This document shows, piece by piece, positions 20,080-31,479 of a stretch of DNA of 64,000 nt. A program made the translations under genes and the position numbers. Each line of letters starts with the position of its first letter. Position 1 is the first letter of the stretch. Location of the stretch: positions 186,001-250,000 of the forward strand of contig NAJO01000037.1 in NCBI GenBank assembly GCA_002077065.1, written 5' to 3'. A model generated the notes under the pieces. That model searched no databases and had not been told where the DNA came from. It saw nothing but the letters and a program-made list of their open reading frames with translations. Source of the DNA: Cryoendolithus antarcticus. Taxonomy: Eukaryota; Ascomycota; Dothideomycetes; Cladosporiales; Cladosporiaceae.

Positions 20080-21486
20080 TGGTTGGCTGTCGGCGATACT
20101 TGAAGGCGACAGTAAGCGAAATTCCTAGCGCGTACCTCGCGCTGGAATCACGGCAGGCTCGTATGGTACAGGTGTGCTTCAGCCTTCGGTGCATTGAGCA
20201 CGGTCTGCTGGACGTGCGAAGACCGTAACATGTGCAGAGGATATCAGTTGTCGGGTCTCGCTGAGAATCATGCTCATGACGCCGAGCTTCATGGCTTGTT
20301 GTCCTGGGCACAGCTCTCTGCGCAAGAACAGTTCGTAGCTTACGCCATTTTCAGCAAGTCGACGAGATCGGGTCGCCTGGCCTACGGGACGGTATGATCG
20401 TCGTAGAACGCTCATGGTGGTCTGCAACGCGACTAAGAATCGGAACCAATGCGGTCCCAACCGGGTGGTGCTATTGTGTATATTCTGGCTGGATCGAGGC
20501 CGGGGCCTGAGCTTCAAGGTATATTCAATGTTTGCCACATGCCGTGCTGGTGGTCAACAGTCTGCAAGCCGCCTGTGTAGGTGGCCTTGTGTCGGAGCAG
20601 CCGGTTGGACTTGGCGTCATGCTTCGCGCCACCACGCAGAGAACCTCTGAGAAGCCGTGCGGACATACCTAAGGAAGAGTCGAACTTTGGACTGTGTTAT
20701 CGTGCTACGTAGCATATCGACTGCTTGTGCTTCCAAAGAGGCATCCGTGTAAGCGCATGTATGATCCAGGTTCAGTATACACAACGGCAGATGTTATATC
20801 AAAGTCTGAAGGGCTTATATGTCGTATTTGCGATAAGTTGTAGCAGGGGCATTCCCACCATCACCTGCACGTTACTCTCCAACACCTTCTCATCATTGTT
20901 GCGAATGCACCACTTGAGCTCAAGCGCATTCGCTGCGCAGAACAGATGACTACATCCAATGTGTATCGACTTATCGAATGTTAATGTATGGGTCAGCGAC
21001 AATCGGAGCGATATCGGTGGCTGCGACGTTTTCTATCCTCCACTTCCCACTACACGTCTATCTTTATGCCGACCCAACCGACTTGTGGGCCTCTAAATGC
21101 AACGTCGGACGCACTTTGTCCACTCAAAGATCAGGTAGGAGTCATGTATAACCATCTCGTATCTTCAACGCTCCCGCAGTGGTCATGTTTTTTCCCTTCC
21201 CTATCACAGCATTGGTACAGATTTCCCAGCGACCGCGATATACTCGAGAGTCTACCATTAGACTCCACGGCAAACGTTCTGCCTTGGTTTGCTTGTATAA
21301 CATCGAGCTACATTGAATGCTACATGCTTCCCAAACATTTTTCGGAACGCTAAGGTACATGTCCGATCGATTGGTACTGTTGCAACTCAGAAGCTAAGTG
21401 CAATCGAGAGGCACAAGTACTTGGCCTGCGACGCCATTGCTCCGATCTGGCTTCATTGTCTCGTCGAATTTCCCTGTGACGCTGCC
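20080..21486. other. Long intergenic region and MFS gene leader
   Basis: This 1.4-kb region has several short ATG frames on the plus strand before 21487, including 20988-21353, which could act as uORFs. The MFS reading frame is open back to 21313, but that extension does not look like protein. No gene is supported. Confidence 0.5.
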
Positions 21487-23267
21487 ATGGCTACAACGAC
21501 TAAACCTCCAGCAGTCATGAAGAGCAGCAGCATGGCTTCGCTGGCCACGCTCTCGAGTAAGGATGATAGCTCGCAACACGATCCCTCCGAGGTGATATCG
21601 TCCGCAAAGTCTTCCGCTACGCAACAGACAAAAGAAGCAGCAACCTTGACGGCGGCCACTCCCAGATGGTCGAGACCATGGAGATCAATGTACTGGACAT
21701 GGCGGTCGCCTTTGCGGAAGCTGAGCGGTGGCGTTCAGGTCGACAAAGGCCGCGATCTTGAGCTCGGGGTTCTCTCTTCCCAAGATACGACACTCGCTCC
21801 CGTTCACACGCACGCGTCGAGCCACGACGTCGTGCCACATCACGATGGGCACTGGGAGGAAGGCGATGAGATATATGCGCGCTTCACGCCGAAGCGCAAG
21901 ATTCTCATCCTCATCACTCTCAGCTTCTGCTCGTTTTTGGCACCAATCAGCAGTACTTCGATCCTGTCTGCCGCGCCCGAGGTCGTGGAGACCTTCAAGA
22001 CCACCGCGACCATCTTCAATCTGTCCAACGCAATGTACATGATCTTCATGGCCTTGTCAGCCTTCCTGTACGGGCCGCTGGGACAGACATACGGTCGCAA
22101 GTGGCCACTCACCTTCGCTGCGGCAACCTTCACAGCTTTCAGTATCGGCTCGGCAGTAGCACCAGACTTCCGAACATACTTCGCCATGCGCCTGCTCACG
22201 GCCTTCCAAGGCACAGCATTCCTTACCCTAGGGCAGGCCGTCCTCGGCGACATCTACGCACCGGTCGCTCGAGCCAAGATGGTCAGCATCTTCTTGATGG
22301 GTGTGCTCGTGGGACCAGCGATCGGACCCTGTATCGCTGGTGTGATCGTCACGTACAGCCATTGGAGAGCTATCTTCTGGCTGCAGTCTGCGCTTGCCGG
22401 CGTGGCTACAATCGCTATGCTTGCGATCGTGCCTGAGACGGCTCACAACATGCGCAAGGATGATCTTGAAGGCCTCGGGCGCAAAGAGAAGACTGTACAG
22501 GTGTTGAAGTGGATGAACCCGATCACGATCTTGAAGCTTTTCCGACATCCGCATCTATGCTTCGTAGCTATCGCGTGTGGATCCTTGGTCTTCAATATGT
22601 AGGTAGACTTCCAGATCACTTCACATACATCCAAGCTAACATGACCTTTCTCAGGTACTCTCTTCTAACCCCAATTCGCTATGTCCTCAACCCTCGCTTC
22701 GGTCTCAAATCTCCTCTCGATGCCGGCCTCTTCTACCTCGCCCCTGGCTTTGGCTACTTCTTCGGCACCTTCTTCGGCGGGACCTACTCCAGCCACGTTT
22801 TGAAGAAATGGATCGCCAAACGCGACGGCAAGCGCGTGCCTGAAGACAGACTCCGAGCCTCACTTATAGCCATGGGTGTCGTGATACCGAGCTGTATGCT
22901 GCTTTATGGCTGGGCGATCGAGAAGCAGGTCGGTGGTATTCCGCTACCAGTGATTGTCATGTTCATCCAGGGTGTGGCGCAGACGATCTGTTTCCCGACG
23001 TTGAACACTTATTGTACGGAGGCTATGCCGGAGCGGTCGAGTGAAGTTGTGAATGGCAACTACTTTCTGCGGTACTGCTTTGCGGGGCTTGGGTCGGCTT
23101 TCTGTCTGCCTGCTATCAATAAGATCGGGGTTGGGTGGTTCAGCACGCTTTCGGCGGGCTTTCTCGTGGCTGCTGCGCTTGGTGTCTGGGCGACTGCTCT
23201 TTGGGGCGCTGGGTGGCGCGAAGGCGCTGCTGATGCGAAGGCAGAGGAGAGTGAAACCTCGGAATGA
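21487..23267 (+). CDS. MFS transporter, DHA1 drug/polyamine type
   Basis: Exons 21487-22598 and 22655-23267 join across a 56-nt intron with branch site GCTAAC to give 574 residues. A cytosolic N-terminus of about 140 residues precedes transmembrane helix 1 (KRKILILITLSFCSFLAPIS). The loop 2-3 motif LYGPLGQTYGRKWPL is the MFS signature, followed by MRLLTAFQGTAFLTLGQAVLGDIY and the antiporter-type motif GVLVGPAIGPCIAG. The second half carries six more helices, with PTLNTYCTEAMPERSSEV near helix 11. The motif set fits the H+-coupled 12-TM family of Flu1/Tpo1/Caf5-like multidrug and polyamine exporters. The substrate is unknown. No biosynthetic core gene lies nearby. Confidence 0.9.
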
Positions 23268-24596
23268 GCTCGGCGGACTGGCTGAACCATACTGCGCTCG
23301 GCTGAGTTGTCAGCCGACCACATCGCTGCTGCGCCTGCGAGAGCTGGCTGTTTGTTTGACCGCACTGTGCCAAAGTTGAGGGATCTGTCGCCAGCATCGA
23401 CACTCGTACTGTGAAGGGGCTTTTGCAAGAATAGGACTGACGAGATGATGAGAAGTGACTCGGTGCTAATGTTAAGAAATTGGCGCAATGGATATAGAGG
23501 TGGGCATGATACCCAGGATGATTTGATACTTTTGTTAGAGAGAAATACACCTAGTAAGGAATCTTGAAAACTGATGGTATCGTCCTTTCAAGATGTGACA
23601 ATGTCGTGGCCTGCTGGGGCAAGCTGCTGCATAATCGTGAATCGAAGTGGTACACTTGCAGCCTTTCGCACCAGATCTTGCCATGCCCTCGTGGACGAGC
23701 TCGTTGCAAAATACAAGCAACCTCTGAGCTCTGTACATTTTCTCACTGTCCATGTTGCTGCAGCGAAGCTGGCCATCAGCACTGCTTTCGGACCGACATG
23801 GCATGTGCACTCATGTTCTCCTCTCTAGATCTGCACTGCCAACATATATTGGTTCGCAGCCCTCGTGGAGTCTGCAGCTCTCAGGGTGCAGGACCAGGGT
23901 GGAGGCGAAGTAGCACCGCGATATCGCCGCAGGTCTTCAAGGGCAAGCGTTAGTTCAGGCTGCTCCTGGGCCCATACAAGGGCGTGTTCGCACGACATAG
24001 AGTTTGCCGTTACTGAGACAACTAAGTTGCTCGCGAGTACCTGTCTTGCAAGTTTGCGAGAAGTAGTGTATATGCCATTGATGTGAAAGTTCGAGCAAAT
24101 TGTGGCGTGACGTTGTGGACAAGAGCTGCAGCTGCAATGTGGAGAGACTTCGGCTAGTTAGCTAGTTCCTGCGGAGTGAAGGGTCGGGTGTCCCCGGAAG
24201 TGTGACTGCAGCAGTAGACTTCAGTGCATCTAGCATGACCAGACGAAGCTGCTTCCTACTTACACATGATCACCCATTGCCGCCCGCGAAACCACCTTGA
24301 GCTGTAACAACACTTCCAATCACGCTTTCAACAAAAGCAGGTGAATTACCGGAGTCCAGGTCAATCTCATCTGCCGGAACCACGCTTCCGAGTCCATCCG
24401 TGCGGTTATATCTCTTGGAAAAGAAAAAGCTGTGGGAGCACCGTCGTCCACGGGGAAAGTCGCTATAGACTATCGTTCGATCAAGAAACTCATCTGAGGG
24501 AGCGTTGCAGAAGAAACTTCTTGGGACTTGATAGTCTGTGAGGTGGAGTGAAGGGCAACTCAAGCCGGCGGCTGGCGGTACAGCCGAGCTTTCACG
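23268..24596. other. Intergenic region
   Basis: This 1.3-kb region contains short frames on both strands. The longest (24270-24656 minus) has no recognised feature. I see no gene. Confidence 0.5.
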
Positions 24597-25166
24597 ATGC
24601 CGACGCAACGGCCTTTTCTGAGCAACTTCCTGGCCGCCTTCCGGACACATACTCAATCGATACCCAAAGCACCACCCTCGATCACCGCGTCAAACACACA
24701 AGCCGCAGCAACATCGCAAACACTGTGGCAATCTGCAGCGCAAACAAGTCGAGCGCAGTCTTCCTTAGCAGTTGAGCACGCGGTGACGAGTCCTCGGGCG
24801 ATCAACGCGAAAGCACAAGCATATCCAGCGCCGACGCCACAACAAGATCGGCAACTGCTGCAGCATACCGTGTCGCCAACCACACATCTTCCACGATCGC
24901 CGTCCTCAACAGGCCTTCCTGTGTATGGTCCACCCAATAAGCCGCAGCCTTCCTACCCCACTGCACAAGAAGCTGGCAGGGCGCGAAGAAGAGGCAGCGA
25001 TAGCAGTAGCGACTCTGGAGGCTTTCGGGATGTGAGGGGAGTGGGCGGGGAGAAGTGGTTCATTGGAGGTAGGACGGCGGGAGGAGACGAGAGGTACTAC
25101 AAGCTGTCTATGGTGAAGAGGGATCGAAGTGCGGACAGGATCAGTGCCGATCAGTTGAGTCTGTGA
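24597..25166 (+). CDS. Short conserved fungal protein of unknown function
   Basis: This is a single exon of 189 residues. The N-terminus MPTQRPFLSNFLAAFRTHTQ is a short hydrophobic/basic helix that could target mitochondria. The middle is low-complexity Ala/Pro/Gln/Ser. The C-terminal 55 residues look conserved: RRRGSDSSSDSGGFRDVRG, then GGEKWFIGGRTAGGDERYYK, ending in DRISADQLSL. From memory this EKW-IGGRTA...YKL block and the ...LSL end recur in unnamed ascomycete proteins, which is why I call it a gene despite its composition. No function is known to me. Confidence 0.65.
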   Translation: MPTQRPFLSNFLAAFRTHTQSIPKAPPSITASNTQAAATSQTLWQSAAQTSRAQSSLAVEHAVTSPRAINAKAQAYPAPTPQQDRQLLQHTVSPTTHLPRSPSSTGLPVYGPPNKPQPSYPTAQEAGRARRRGSDSSSDSGGFRDVRGVGGEKWFIGGRTAGGDERYYKLSMVKRDRSADRISADQLSL

Positions 25167-26336
25167 CGAGTGCTGGTCTTGAAACAAAGGATGCCCTGGT
25201 GTACATATCTCGACGATTTTATGAGCTCATGATAAGAGATGCGATTAGTTGTATCAAAACTAGAGACGCGCACCCGATGTCCAATGTGTCTCTTGGCGCA
25301 AATGAGGCATTCGGTACATACTGTTCATCTGGTGGTACACTTGGTACGCTGTCCAGACGTGTTCATATCGACAGGGCTTTGACGGCTTTGACGAGTGCCG
25401 AGTCCGGCTTGACTGCAGACGCCACGCGCGACTCGCCACGTGAATCGCCGAGTGGCGTGATGTGGGCCTATGCAGGTGCGCGAGCGATGCCAGAACGATC
25501 AATTGTGTGCCAAGCTTGCGAAATCGCAACTTTGCACGATTGTTCCCAATCTGAGCAACAGCCAAGTCCAGTGAACGATGTTTCATGTCTCGGGATAAGC
25601 GCCGGAAGGACGGAACGATGCCGTTGCAGGGATGCGTGATCGCCGCCAGTGAAAGGCAGGGAAGGAGATGCAGATAGGTGAGAAGTACTCTTGTAGCTCG
25701 CACGACCGCGAAGAAGACAGGGACAGTACGTGTTGGCAATGCGATAACAGTGCATCTTCAGTCTAGCAGCGCTGTGTCGGTATCGGACGTGAGATATACC
25801 TTAGTAGACAATAGATCGAGCGACAGAGTTGTGCGTCTCCAGGAAATGCAGCTAGGCTTGTCTTCCCCGCACAGCTCGAGCGCCTGCACCCTCGACTCGA
25901 GCACACGCTTGCGCGCGCAACGTCAGTCTTTTGCAGACCTCGACACTTGTATCTGTACATGCACTGCGATTGACACGTGCCGTGCTGTGTTGCGCAATGA
26001 GTCGCTTCACCTCAGTCGTTGCTTGACCACCGCCCGCACTCGTGTGAAATCATCCCGATCACGGATAGGCTTTCGGCTAGAACCCTTCTGGTCTTGCTCT
26101 TGCTGCAATTCCAGGCACACGTTCAGCCCACGCCTCTGCCCAGCTTCCACACTTCGCTCGGACACTCGCTCGTAATCACCGCTGTCGCCTGGACAAGCTC
26201 TCCACAACCTGGGACTCACTGCGACCGAGTCTCCTGGCCGCTGCCGACCGCCGGGACCCCCCTCCCGACACGCCGGCTCGCAGGTCCCGGAGAGCAGACC
26301 GCGCCCTTGAGCGCGCTGCGACTCGAAGGCGTCCTC
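25167..26336. other. Intergenic region and long leader of the IPT-domain gene
   Basis: The IPT gene's frame is open upstream to 26019 but reads as non-protein. Stretches of this region probably belong to a long 5' leader. No independent gene is supported. Confidence 0.5.
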
Positions 26337-29294
26337 ATGGACAGCAAGAACGCAAATGTGTATACTGGCGATATGGAGTGGGCAAATGATCCTGCCTTCA
26401 TCTCCGATGAATTCAACAACGCCATGAACTCGGACTCGCCGTACGGCAACACACCTTTCGATACGTTCACCAACATGGGCGACTACATCGAGAGTCCAGG
26501 TGGTCTGCAAATGCGCAATCCGTCCAAGTCGGGTCCAGATTCTGCTGCGACTGCTGGCGCACAGCAATATGGTCCCAGCGTGAAGCCTGCGCAATCTCTG
26601 GAGAACTCGAGCCAAGACTCGTCGTCAGACACCTCAAGTATGCGCAAGCGAAAGCCTACATCCGAGTCGCCAGTCTCGGATGTTGGGGTTAATGTGGTCA
26701 AGAAGGAGGACTCCATGATGGGCATCGGACAGAATGCTATCCCGTATTTCGGCACCGGCGCGATGGGTCCTGGCATGTCAGATCAGGATATGTTTGGCTT
26801 CCCGAATCAGAGCACAAACTCGAGTCCTATCAATCCGACCGCATTCCACCAGGCTCTGTCACTGAACGGGCAGGTGCGTGGCGTGGCTATGCCACACACT
26901 ACGCTTCCCTACACCCACGAGTCTCCTGTGAGTGTCCGCAGAGCGCGAGGCGCGGCTGCCACTAACGCTACACAGGTGCAGACTATCAACCCTGCCACCT
27001 TCGATTTCGATGGTGGCTCGAGGGACCAGTCGCCTGCCATGCTCAACCCAGCGATGTTCAACAACTCACCTAACGCCCTCTTCTCGACTCCATCCTCCGA
27101 TAGTAACGACACATTCAACCCAAATCAGAACTTCGCGATGGCTGCGAATCCCGCGTGGCCCAGCGACTTCAACGCCTACACATCACCAAGCCAGGTGCGC
27201 TTCACGCCTTCGCCGGTGGTCACCGAAGCAACGCTTGCAGCTCGAGCGCGGGGATCTAATGGCACCCAGCGCGGGAGGTCTGCTTTGCATATTGCACCCA
27301 TATCGCTCAAGTCGAGAGTAGAGACGCAGATCAACATCTACATGTTTCTCGAGTCCCCACCACCCGGGATCGAGTATTTACATCTGCCACTACAGACGAT
27401 CGCGAAGTCGAAGCTCCTTGCACGAGAGGATGTGGACGCGAGCAAGACTCTCGAGTTATCTACGATGTTAGTCGCTACCAGCGCCATGCGCAATCCGGAT
27501 CACAAAGAGAAGGCCTTGCGCACTGCAGCGGCGCAAAGTAATCTGGAGATCCAGCGAAGAGCAGAGCAGCACAAAGAGTCGGGGAGCGAGGAAGACCGTA
27601 ATGATCTGAAAAGTACACCCGAGGAGGACAAGCCCGCCAGTGGCGGCGAAGTGCGGATCTGCAACAACTGCATACAACGCGAGAGAAAGCGCGCCGGCCG
27701 AAAAAAGCTCAAGAAGGAAGAGGAGCAGATACATTGGGAGCGCTACGAGACCGAACGAGCAGTCGTCTTCAATTCGAATGAATATCTCCCGTGGAAAGCA
27801 CCAGAGCCGATTCCTCAGCAGGCAACTGTCGTGGGAGATGACTACCGGCCTCCCGAAGGTACAGTAGAGGCTGTTGCTGCAATGCGTATCGCATGCTATT
27901 GTCGACATCAGTCCGAAAAGGAAGGTTTCCAGGTCATCTTCACGATCAAGAACCAAGCAGGCGAAGTGGTGGCACAGGAGATGTCAGCTTCAATACTGAT
28001 CACTGACGATCACAAGACACATCCTCCGAGCTTCTCTACGCAGATGGAAGGTACGATGCTATATAACGGTGGGTACCCGTATGGTCTTCCGCAAAGTCAG
28101 AGTATGGTCGACATGAGTGCCCATGGCCTACCAACTGGCTTTCCATCTTCGCGATCGACTGGCAACTTGCAAGGACTTGGAGGATACGGCCAACAGTATC
28201 CGCAAAGCCATGTGCATCAGCTGCAGCATGCGAATGCAGCGTTTGCATCGCAAGCCACATCTGCCACAATGACACCGACTAGTATGACACCCACGACATT
28301 ATCGCGCCCGGGTTCACCGAATAGTGCAGGCAACAGTGGACCGAACAAGAAGCGCAAGTCATCGTCTGGGCATAAGAAGCTCCCGAGTGGGCTCGTGATG
28401 ACACCTCGAGTCGACACAAGCGCGCATAACAACCACATGCCTGGTGGTGTTATGGCTTCGCAATCTCCCTTCTCGCCGAACGGACCGACAAGTGCTGGGT
28501 TCAATCCGATGGGAGAGAGCTACATGTCCATGCCGGCATCTGGGCTTCCTGGGCAGTACAGTATAGGATCTGGTCCACCGACACCCAATGATGTTATGCA
28601 GCAGAACAATTACTTTCAGACAGCTCAAACTCCGCAGTCCGCGCGAGGTCAGGGTATCGAAGGCTACTATCACTCGGTACCGTCGAGCAGGGTTGGTTCA
28701 CGAGCAGCCAGTCCAGTGTCCAGCACGCGGAACCTAGCAGCATACCAGCGTGCACCACCCGGGCCGCGGAATCAGATATATGGCTCTCAACGGCCTGCGC
28801 TTCACAATTCGGGCTCACAGCTTCCCTTGGACACCCTCGAGCCAGTTCCAACAATCCATGAGATACTGCCTCCGTCCGGCGAAGTAGTGGGCGGCACCAA
28901 AATTGCATTGTACGGGCAAAACTTCACCCCGAATACCCAGGTCTACTTTGGCGATCAACCTGCAAGCAGCACCTTCTACTACGGTGAGAAAGCACTCATG
29001 TGTATCACTCCTCACGGGCGACCAGGGGCGGTCCAAGTGATAGCGACTTCTGGCCAATCACCACAGTATTCGACTTCGGGCACACGGACGATATTCGAGT
29101 ACAAGAATCCACCTGCTCCACATCGAGAGAACAGTCTTGAGAGCTCCCATAACCGGCGTTTTGAGTTTGCTTCGCGGTATCTGGCGCAGCAACAAGGTGT
29201 CAGGCCTGAGGATTTCGATCGGTTGGCAACGGAATGGGCACAGGCTTTTATGACGCAACATATTGGGATGGGAAATCAGGGTTACGGGGGATAG
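26337..29294 (+). CDS. Spt23/Mga2-like IPT-domain transcription regulator
   Basis: The frame encodes 985 residues. A consensus 48-nt intron (26928-26975: GTGAGT, ACTAAC, ACACAG) without stops probably reduces this to 969. The N-terminal third is Asn/Ser/Pro-rich, activation-domain-like. Residues of about 325-560 match the conserved Spt23/Mga2 region: VETQINIYMFLESPPPGIEY, a Cys pair in ICNNCIQRERKR, ACYCRHQSEKEGFQVIFTIK, and MSASILITDDHKTHPP. A nuclear signal NKKRKSSSGHKK follows. An IPT/TIG fold spans about residues 836-920 (PTIHEILPPSGEVVGGTKIA, ALMCITP). The yeast proteins continue with ankyrin repeats and a membrane anchor; here only about 65 residues follow. It is therefore probably a soluble nuclear relative, not a membrane-tethered lipid sensor. 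Confidence 0.85.
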   Translation: MDSKNANVYTGDMEWANDPAFISDEFNNAMNSDSPYGNTPFDTFTNMGDYIESPGGLQMRNPSKSGPDSAATAGAQQYGPSVKPAQSLENSSQDSSSDTSSMRKRKPTSESPVSDVGVNVVKKEDSMMGIGQNAIPYFGTGAMGPGMSDQDMFGFPNQSTNSSPINPTAFHQALSLNGQVRGVAMPHTTLPYTHESPVSVRRARGAAATNATQVQTINPATFDFDGGSRDQSPAMLNPAMFNNSPNALFSTPSSDSNDTFNPNQNFAMAANPAWPSDFNAYTSPSQVRFTPSPVVTEATLAARARGSNGTQRGRSALHIAPISLKSRVETQINIYMFLESPPPGIEYLHLPLQTIAKSKLLAREDVDASKTLELSTMLVATSAMRNPDHKEKALRTAAAQSNLEIQRRAEQHKESGSEEDRNDLKSTPEEDKPASGGEVRICNNCIQRERKRAGRKKLKKEEEQIHWERYETERAVVFNSNEYLPWKAPEPIPQQATVVGDDYRPPEGTVEAVAAMRIACYCRHQSEKEGFQVIFTIKNQAGEVVAQEMSASILITDDHKTHPPSFSTQMEGTMLYNGGYPYGLPQSQSMVDMSAHGLPTGFPSSRSTGNLQGLGGYGQQYPQSHVHQLQHANAAFASQATSATMTPTSMTPTTLSRPGSPNSAGNSGPNKKRKSSSGHKKLPSGLVMTPRVDTSAHNNHMPGGVMASQSPFSPNGPTSAGFNPMGESYMSMPASGLPGQYSIGSGPPTPNDVMQQNNYFQTAQTPQSARGQGIEGYYHSVPSSRVGSRAASPVSSTRNLAAYQRAPPGPRNQIYGSQRPALHNSGSQLPLDTLEPVPTIHEILPPSGEVVGGTKIALYGQNFTPNTQVYFGDQPASSTFYYGEKALMCITPHGRPGAVQVIATSGQSPQYSTSGTRTIFEYKNPPAPHRENSLESSHNRRFEFASRYLAQQQGVRPEDFDRLATEWAQAFMTQHIGMGNQGYGG

Positions 29295-30035
29295 GGAACA
29301 CATGAGCGGTGATGATCGCCGTCTGCCCGGTTGGCGGCTTGGACATTGGGACTGTATCAGTGTATAGGATGGCTATGAATATGTTGAGAAGCCTTAAAGT
29401 CTGTCTCTCGTTATAGGCGATTGAGGGCAGACACAGACCGCTCGATGCACTGGTCTCCAGTTTGCTCGGCGCGTTGTTCTGCAGTCCGCTTGTCGCAGTG
29501 TGGTTCAACGGTGTCGCTCGGTTGGCGGTCTCCGTCGAGCGTGTAGGCTACGCCTCTGCTGCGCCTCTAGAGGAGGGGCTCGATCACTACACGAGTGCGG
29601 GCGTGTCGGAGGATTTCGATCCCCGGTCTGCTAGTACTGTAGTCCTCTATTTGCTGTCGCTGTGGTGTTCGCGAGCCGTCCATGGCGCTCAAAACGGTAC
29701 CGCGTCTGGCCCGCGTACAGAGGCAGTCCTCTTCGCAGACCGATACGGCCGGCTTGCGGCAACGATACAATTGGTCCGTACGGCTGGAATATGCATGTCC
29801 AAATTACTTCAATGTCGATCTGTACCTTACTCAGCAGACCTACGGACGTAGATCACGCCAACACATTTCCTGTTATCCCGCCTCAAGGTGCGGCGAGGGC
29901 GCGTATATAACGATGACAATGCGCAAGACAACAGATATGCCATCAATCTGTTCAGACAGCGGCTACCACGGCAAATTCAAACAGCACCTACCACAAGAGA
30001 AGAGGTACAACACTCCAGACATCTGAATCGAAGCC
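29295..30035. other. Intergenic region
   Basis: No gene is seen in this 741-bp stretch. It ends with a TATA-like element at 29904-29910 serving the next gene. Confidence 0.55.
29904..29910 (+). promoter_or_regulatory. TATA-like box upstream of the NTF2-fold gene
   Basis: GCGTATATAACG lies about 125 bp before the ATG at 30036. This is a good TATA consensus at a usual distance. Confidence 0.45.
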
Positions 30036-30560
30036 ATGTACAACCTCATCGTGGCGCGTATCTCCAAGAAAAACTTCGAAGCCGTCAACAACAAAGACTT
30101 CGATTCTATTCTGAAGCAATGCGACGCTAAGATCCATCATCGCTTTGGTGGCAATCACGCCCTAGGAGGCGAGCGACATTCCCGAGAAGTGCTCTCCAGA
30201 TGGTTTCAGCGTCTTGGTCGGCTTTCACCAGAGCTGAAGTTGACTGTAAGTTCCGTGCTCTGCTCTGCTCTCCTGCGATGGGTTCCACGTGCTGATCAAG
30301 TTTTCGCATTGAAGGTGAAAGATATCTGGGTCAAGGGCTGGCCCAATGACACCACAGTCATCATGCGCTGGACTGCCACTGATCGGGACAACCCTGACGG
30401 ATCGCCGTACCGGAATCATGGCGTCCATATTATTCGGATGAAATGGTTCAAGGTCGTTGATATTGATGCCAATGAGGATTCCGAGGCGGTGGCGCAATCC
30501 ATGAAGATCAAAGTAGATGCGGGATGGGAGGAGGCTGGGTTGCCGCCGTTGACTTCATGA
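30036..30560 (+). CDS. NTF2-like (SnoaL-type) fold protein
   Basis: Exons 30036-30245 and 30315-30560 are separated by a 69-nt GTAAGT intron and give 151 residues. The intron has no stop and is divisible by three, so the unspliced frame is also open (174 residues). The order of elements is that of a SnoaL-like barrel: a long first helix (VARISKKNFEAVNNKDFDSI), CDAKIHHRFGGNHALGGERH, a helix SREVLSRWFQRLGRL, then strands KVKDIWVKGWPNDTTVIMRW and NHGVHIIRMKWFKVVDIDA. Family members are small ligand-binding proteins or isomerase-like enzymes. No specific activity can be assigned. Confidence 0.75.
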   Translation: MYNLIVARISKKNFEAVNNKDFDSILKQCDAKIHHRFGGNHALGGERHSREVLSRWFQRLGRLSPELKLTVSSVLCSALLRWVPRADQVFALKVKDIWVKGWPNDTTVIMRWTATDRDNPDGSPYRNHGVHIIRMKWFKVVDIDANEDSEAVAQSMKIKVDAGWEEAGLPPLTS

Positions 30561-31479
30561 TTAGCTGCTTTACAATTGTACTTGGAGTGGAAACGGTTTG
30601 TATAGTAAGGTCGAGGCTCTCGATATCTCACCGCGTCCATGTAGTGCGTGCGAACATAGGTATCCTAATTTGCTCCAACTCGCATGTGCAGATGTTGCGG
30701 CGGCACAGAGCGTATGCGTGCATCAATGCTGATCATGCATTGGTTCCAGGCACACTAGGTCAGCCTCACGACGTCGTGATGAGTCCCAGGCGGATCGCAT
30801 AGATAAGATAAGGCTGTTCGTAGGATCGAAAGCCGCATGCTGTATCGGAGCTGCGGTCATGGCCGTCAGGTACACCGTTTCCTTTGTTGAACGGTCGCTC
30901 GATCCGTCAGCTGCGCCGCATCCTGCTACCTCCGCCTCTCCCCCCAACCCGAAGTCAGTGCAACGACAATGCAGTGCTTGCTGCTATTCTTGACCTGAGT
31001 CATCCGCCAATGCTTCCTCTTATCATCTCTCCAGCGGTTCGGATTGCCTCGTGTGCCTTCTCCATGGGGATGTGCGGCTAACTCAACAAGCGGCGCGGGT
31101 GTTGAAGGTCCGGCCGGAGTCATCAGGCGCACGTGCTGCGACGGCAAACACAAGCTGACAATACGATCGGATTGGAAAGGTGAAGAACTGCTGACGAACG
31201 GCTTCACTACTGTTCGTCGCCGTGCAGTCTAAACACTCGTGACTGTATAAGTCATCGTTCCTTCTGCAATCCTGCGACACCACACCTCTCGACCCCTGCA
31301 GCTGCGGCGCCGTTCTTAACTCCGAAGAGAGGCCTTTAGGTTCCGTCATCCATTAGACTCGGCGGCGCATGGCATTTCATCCAAAGCTAAAGTGGTAGTC
31401 ATCAACAATTTCTCGAGAGATCGACATTACATCTACACCGCAGCAGAATACCGCAATCCTGGCCAGCGCGGCCTCAGGA
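30561..31479. other. Intergenic region and PFK2 leader
   Basis: This 919-bp stretch contains short frames only. The part nearest 31480 is probably the leader of the kinase/phosphatase gene. No gene is seen. Confidence 0.5.

Noticed and set aside
20179..20538. Minus-strand 119-codon frame as a small gene
   Set aside because: It contains a plausible basic segment but no recognised motif, and lies in the 3' region of the CoA-transferase gene.
18712..23267. Secondary-metabolite cluster around the CoA-transferase and MFS genes
   Set aside because: No polyketide synthase, NRPS, terpene cyclase, P450 or pathway regulator lies nearby; the neighbours are housekeeping genes.
24270..24656. Minus-strand 128-codon frame as a gene
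   Set aside because: It overlaps the start of the better supported plus-strand gene at 24597 and has no domain or splice signals.
29590..29640. TTCGATCCCCGG stretch resembling a tRNA T-arm
   Set aside because: No matching acceptor, D or anticodon stems could be drawn around it.
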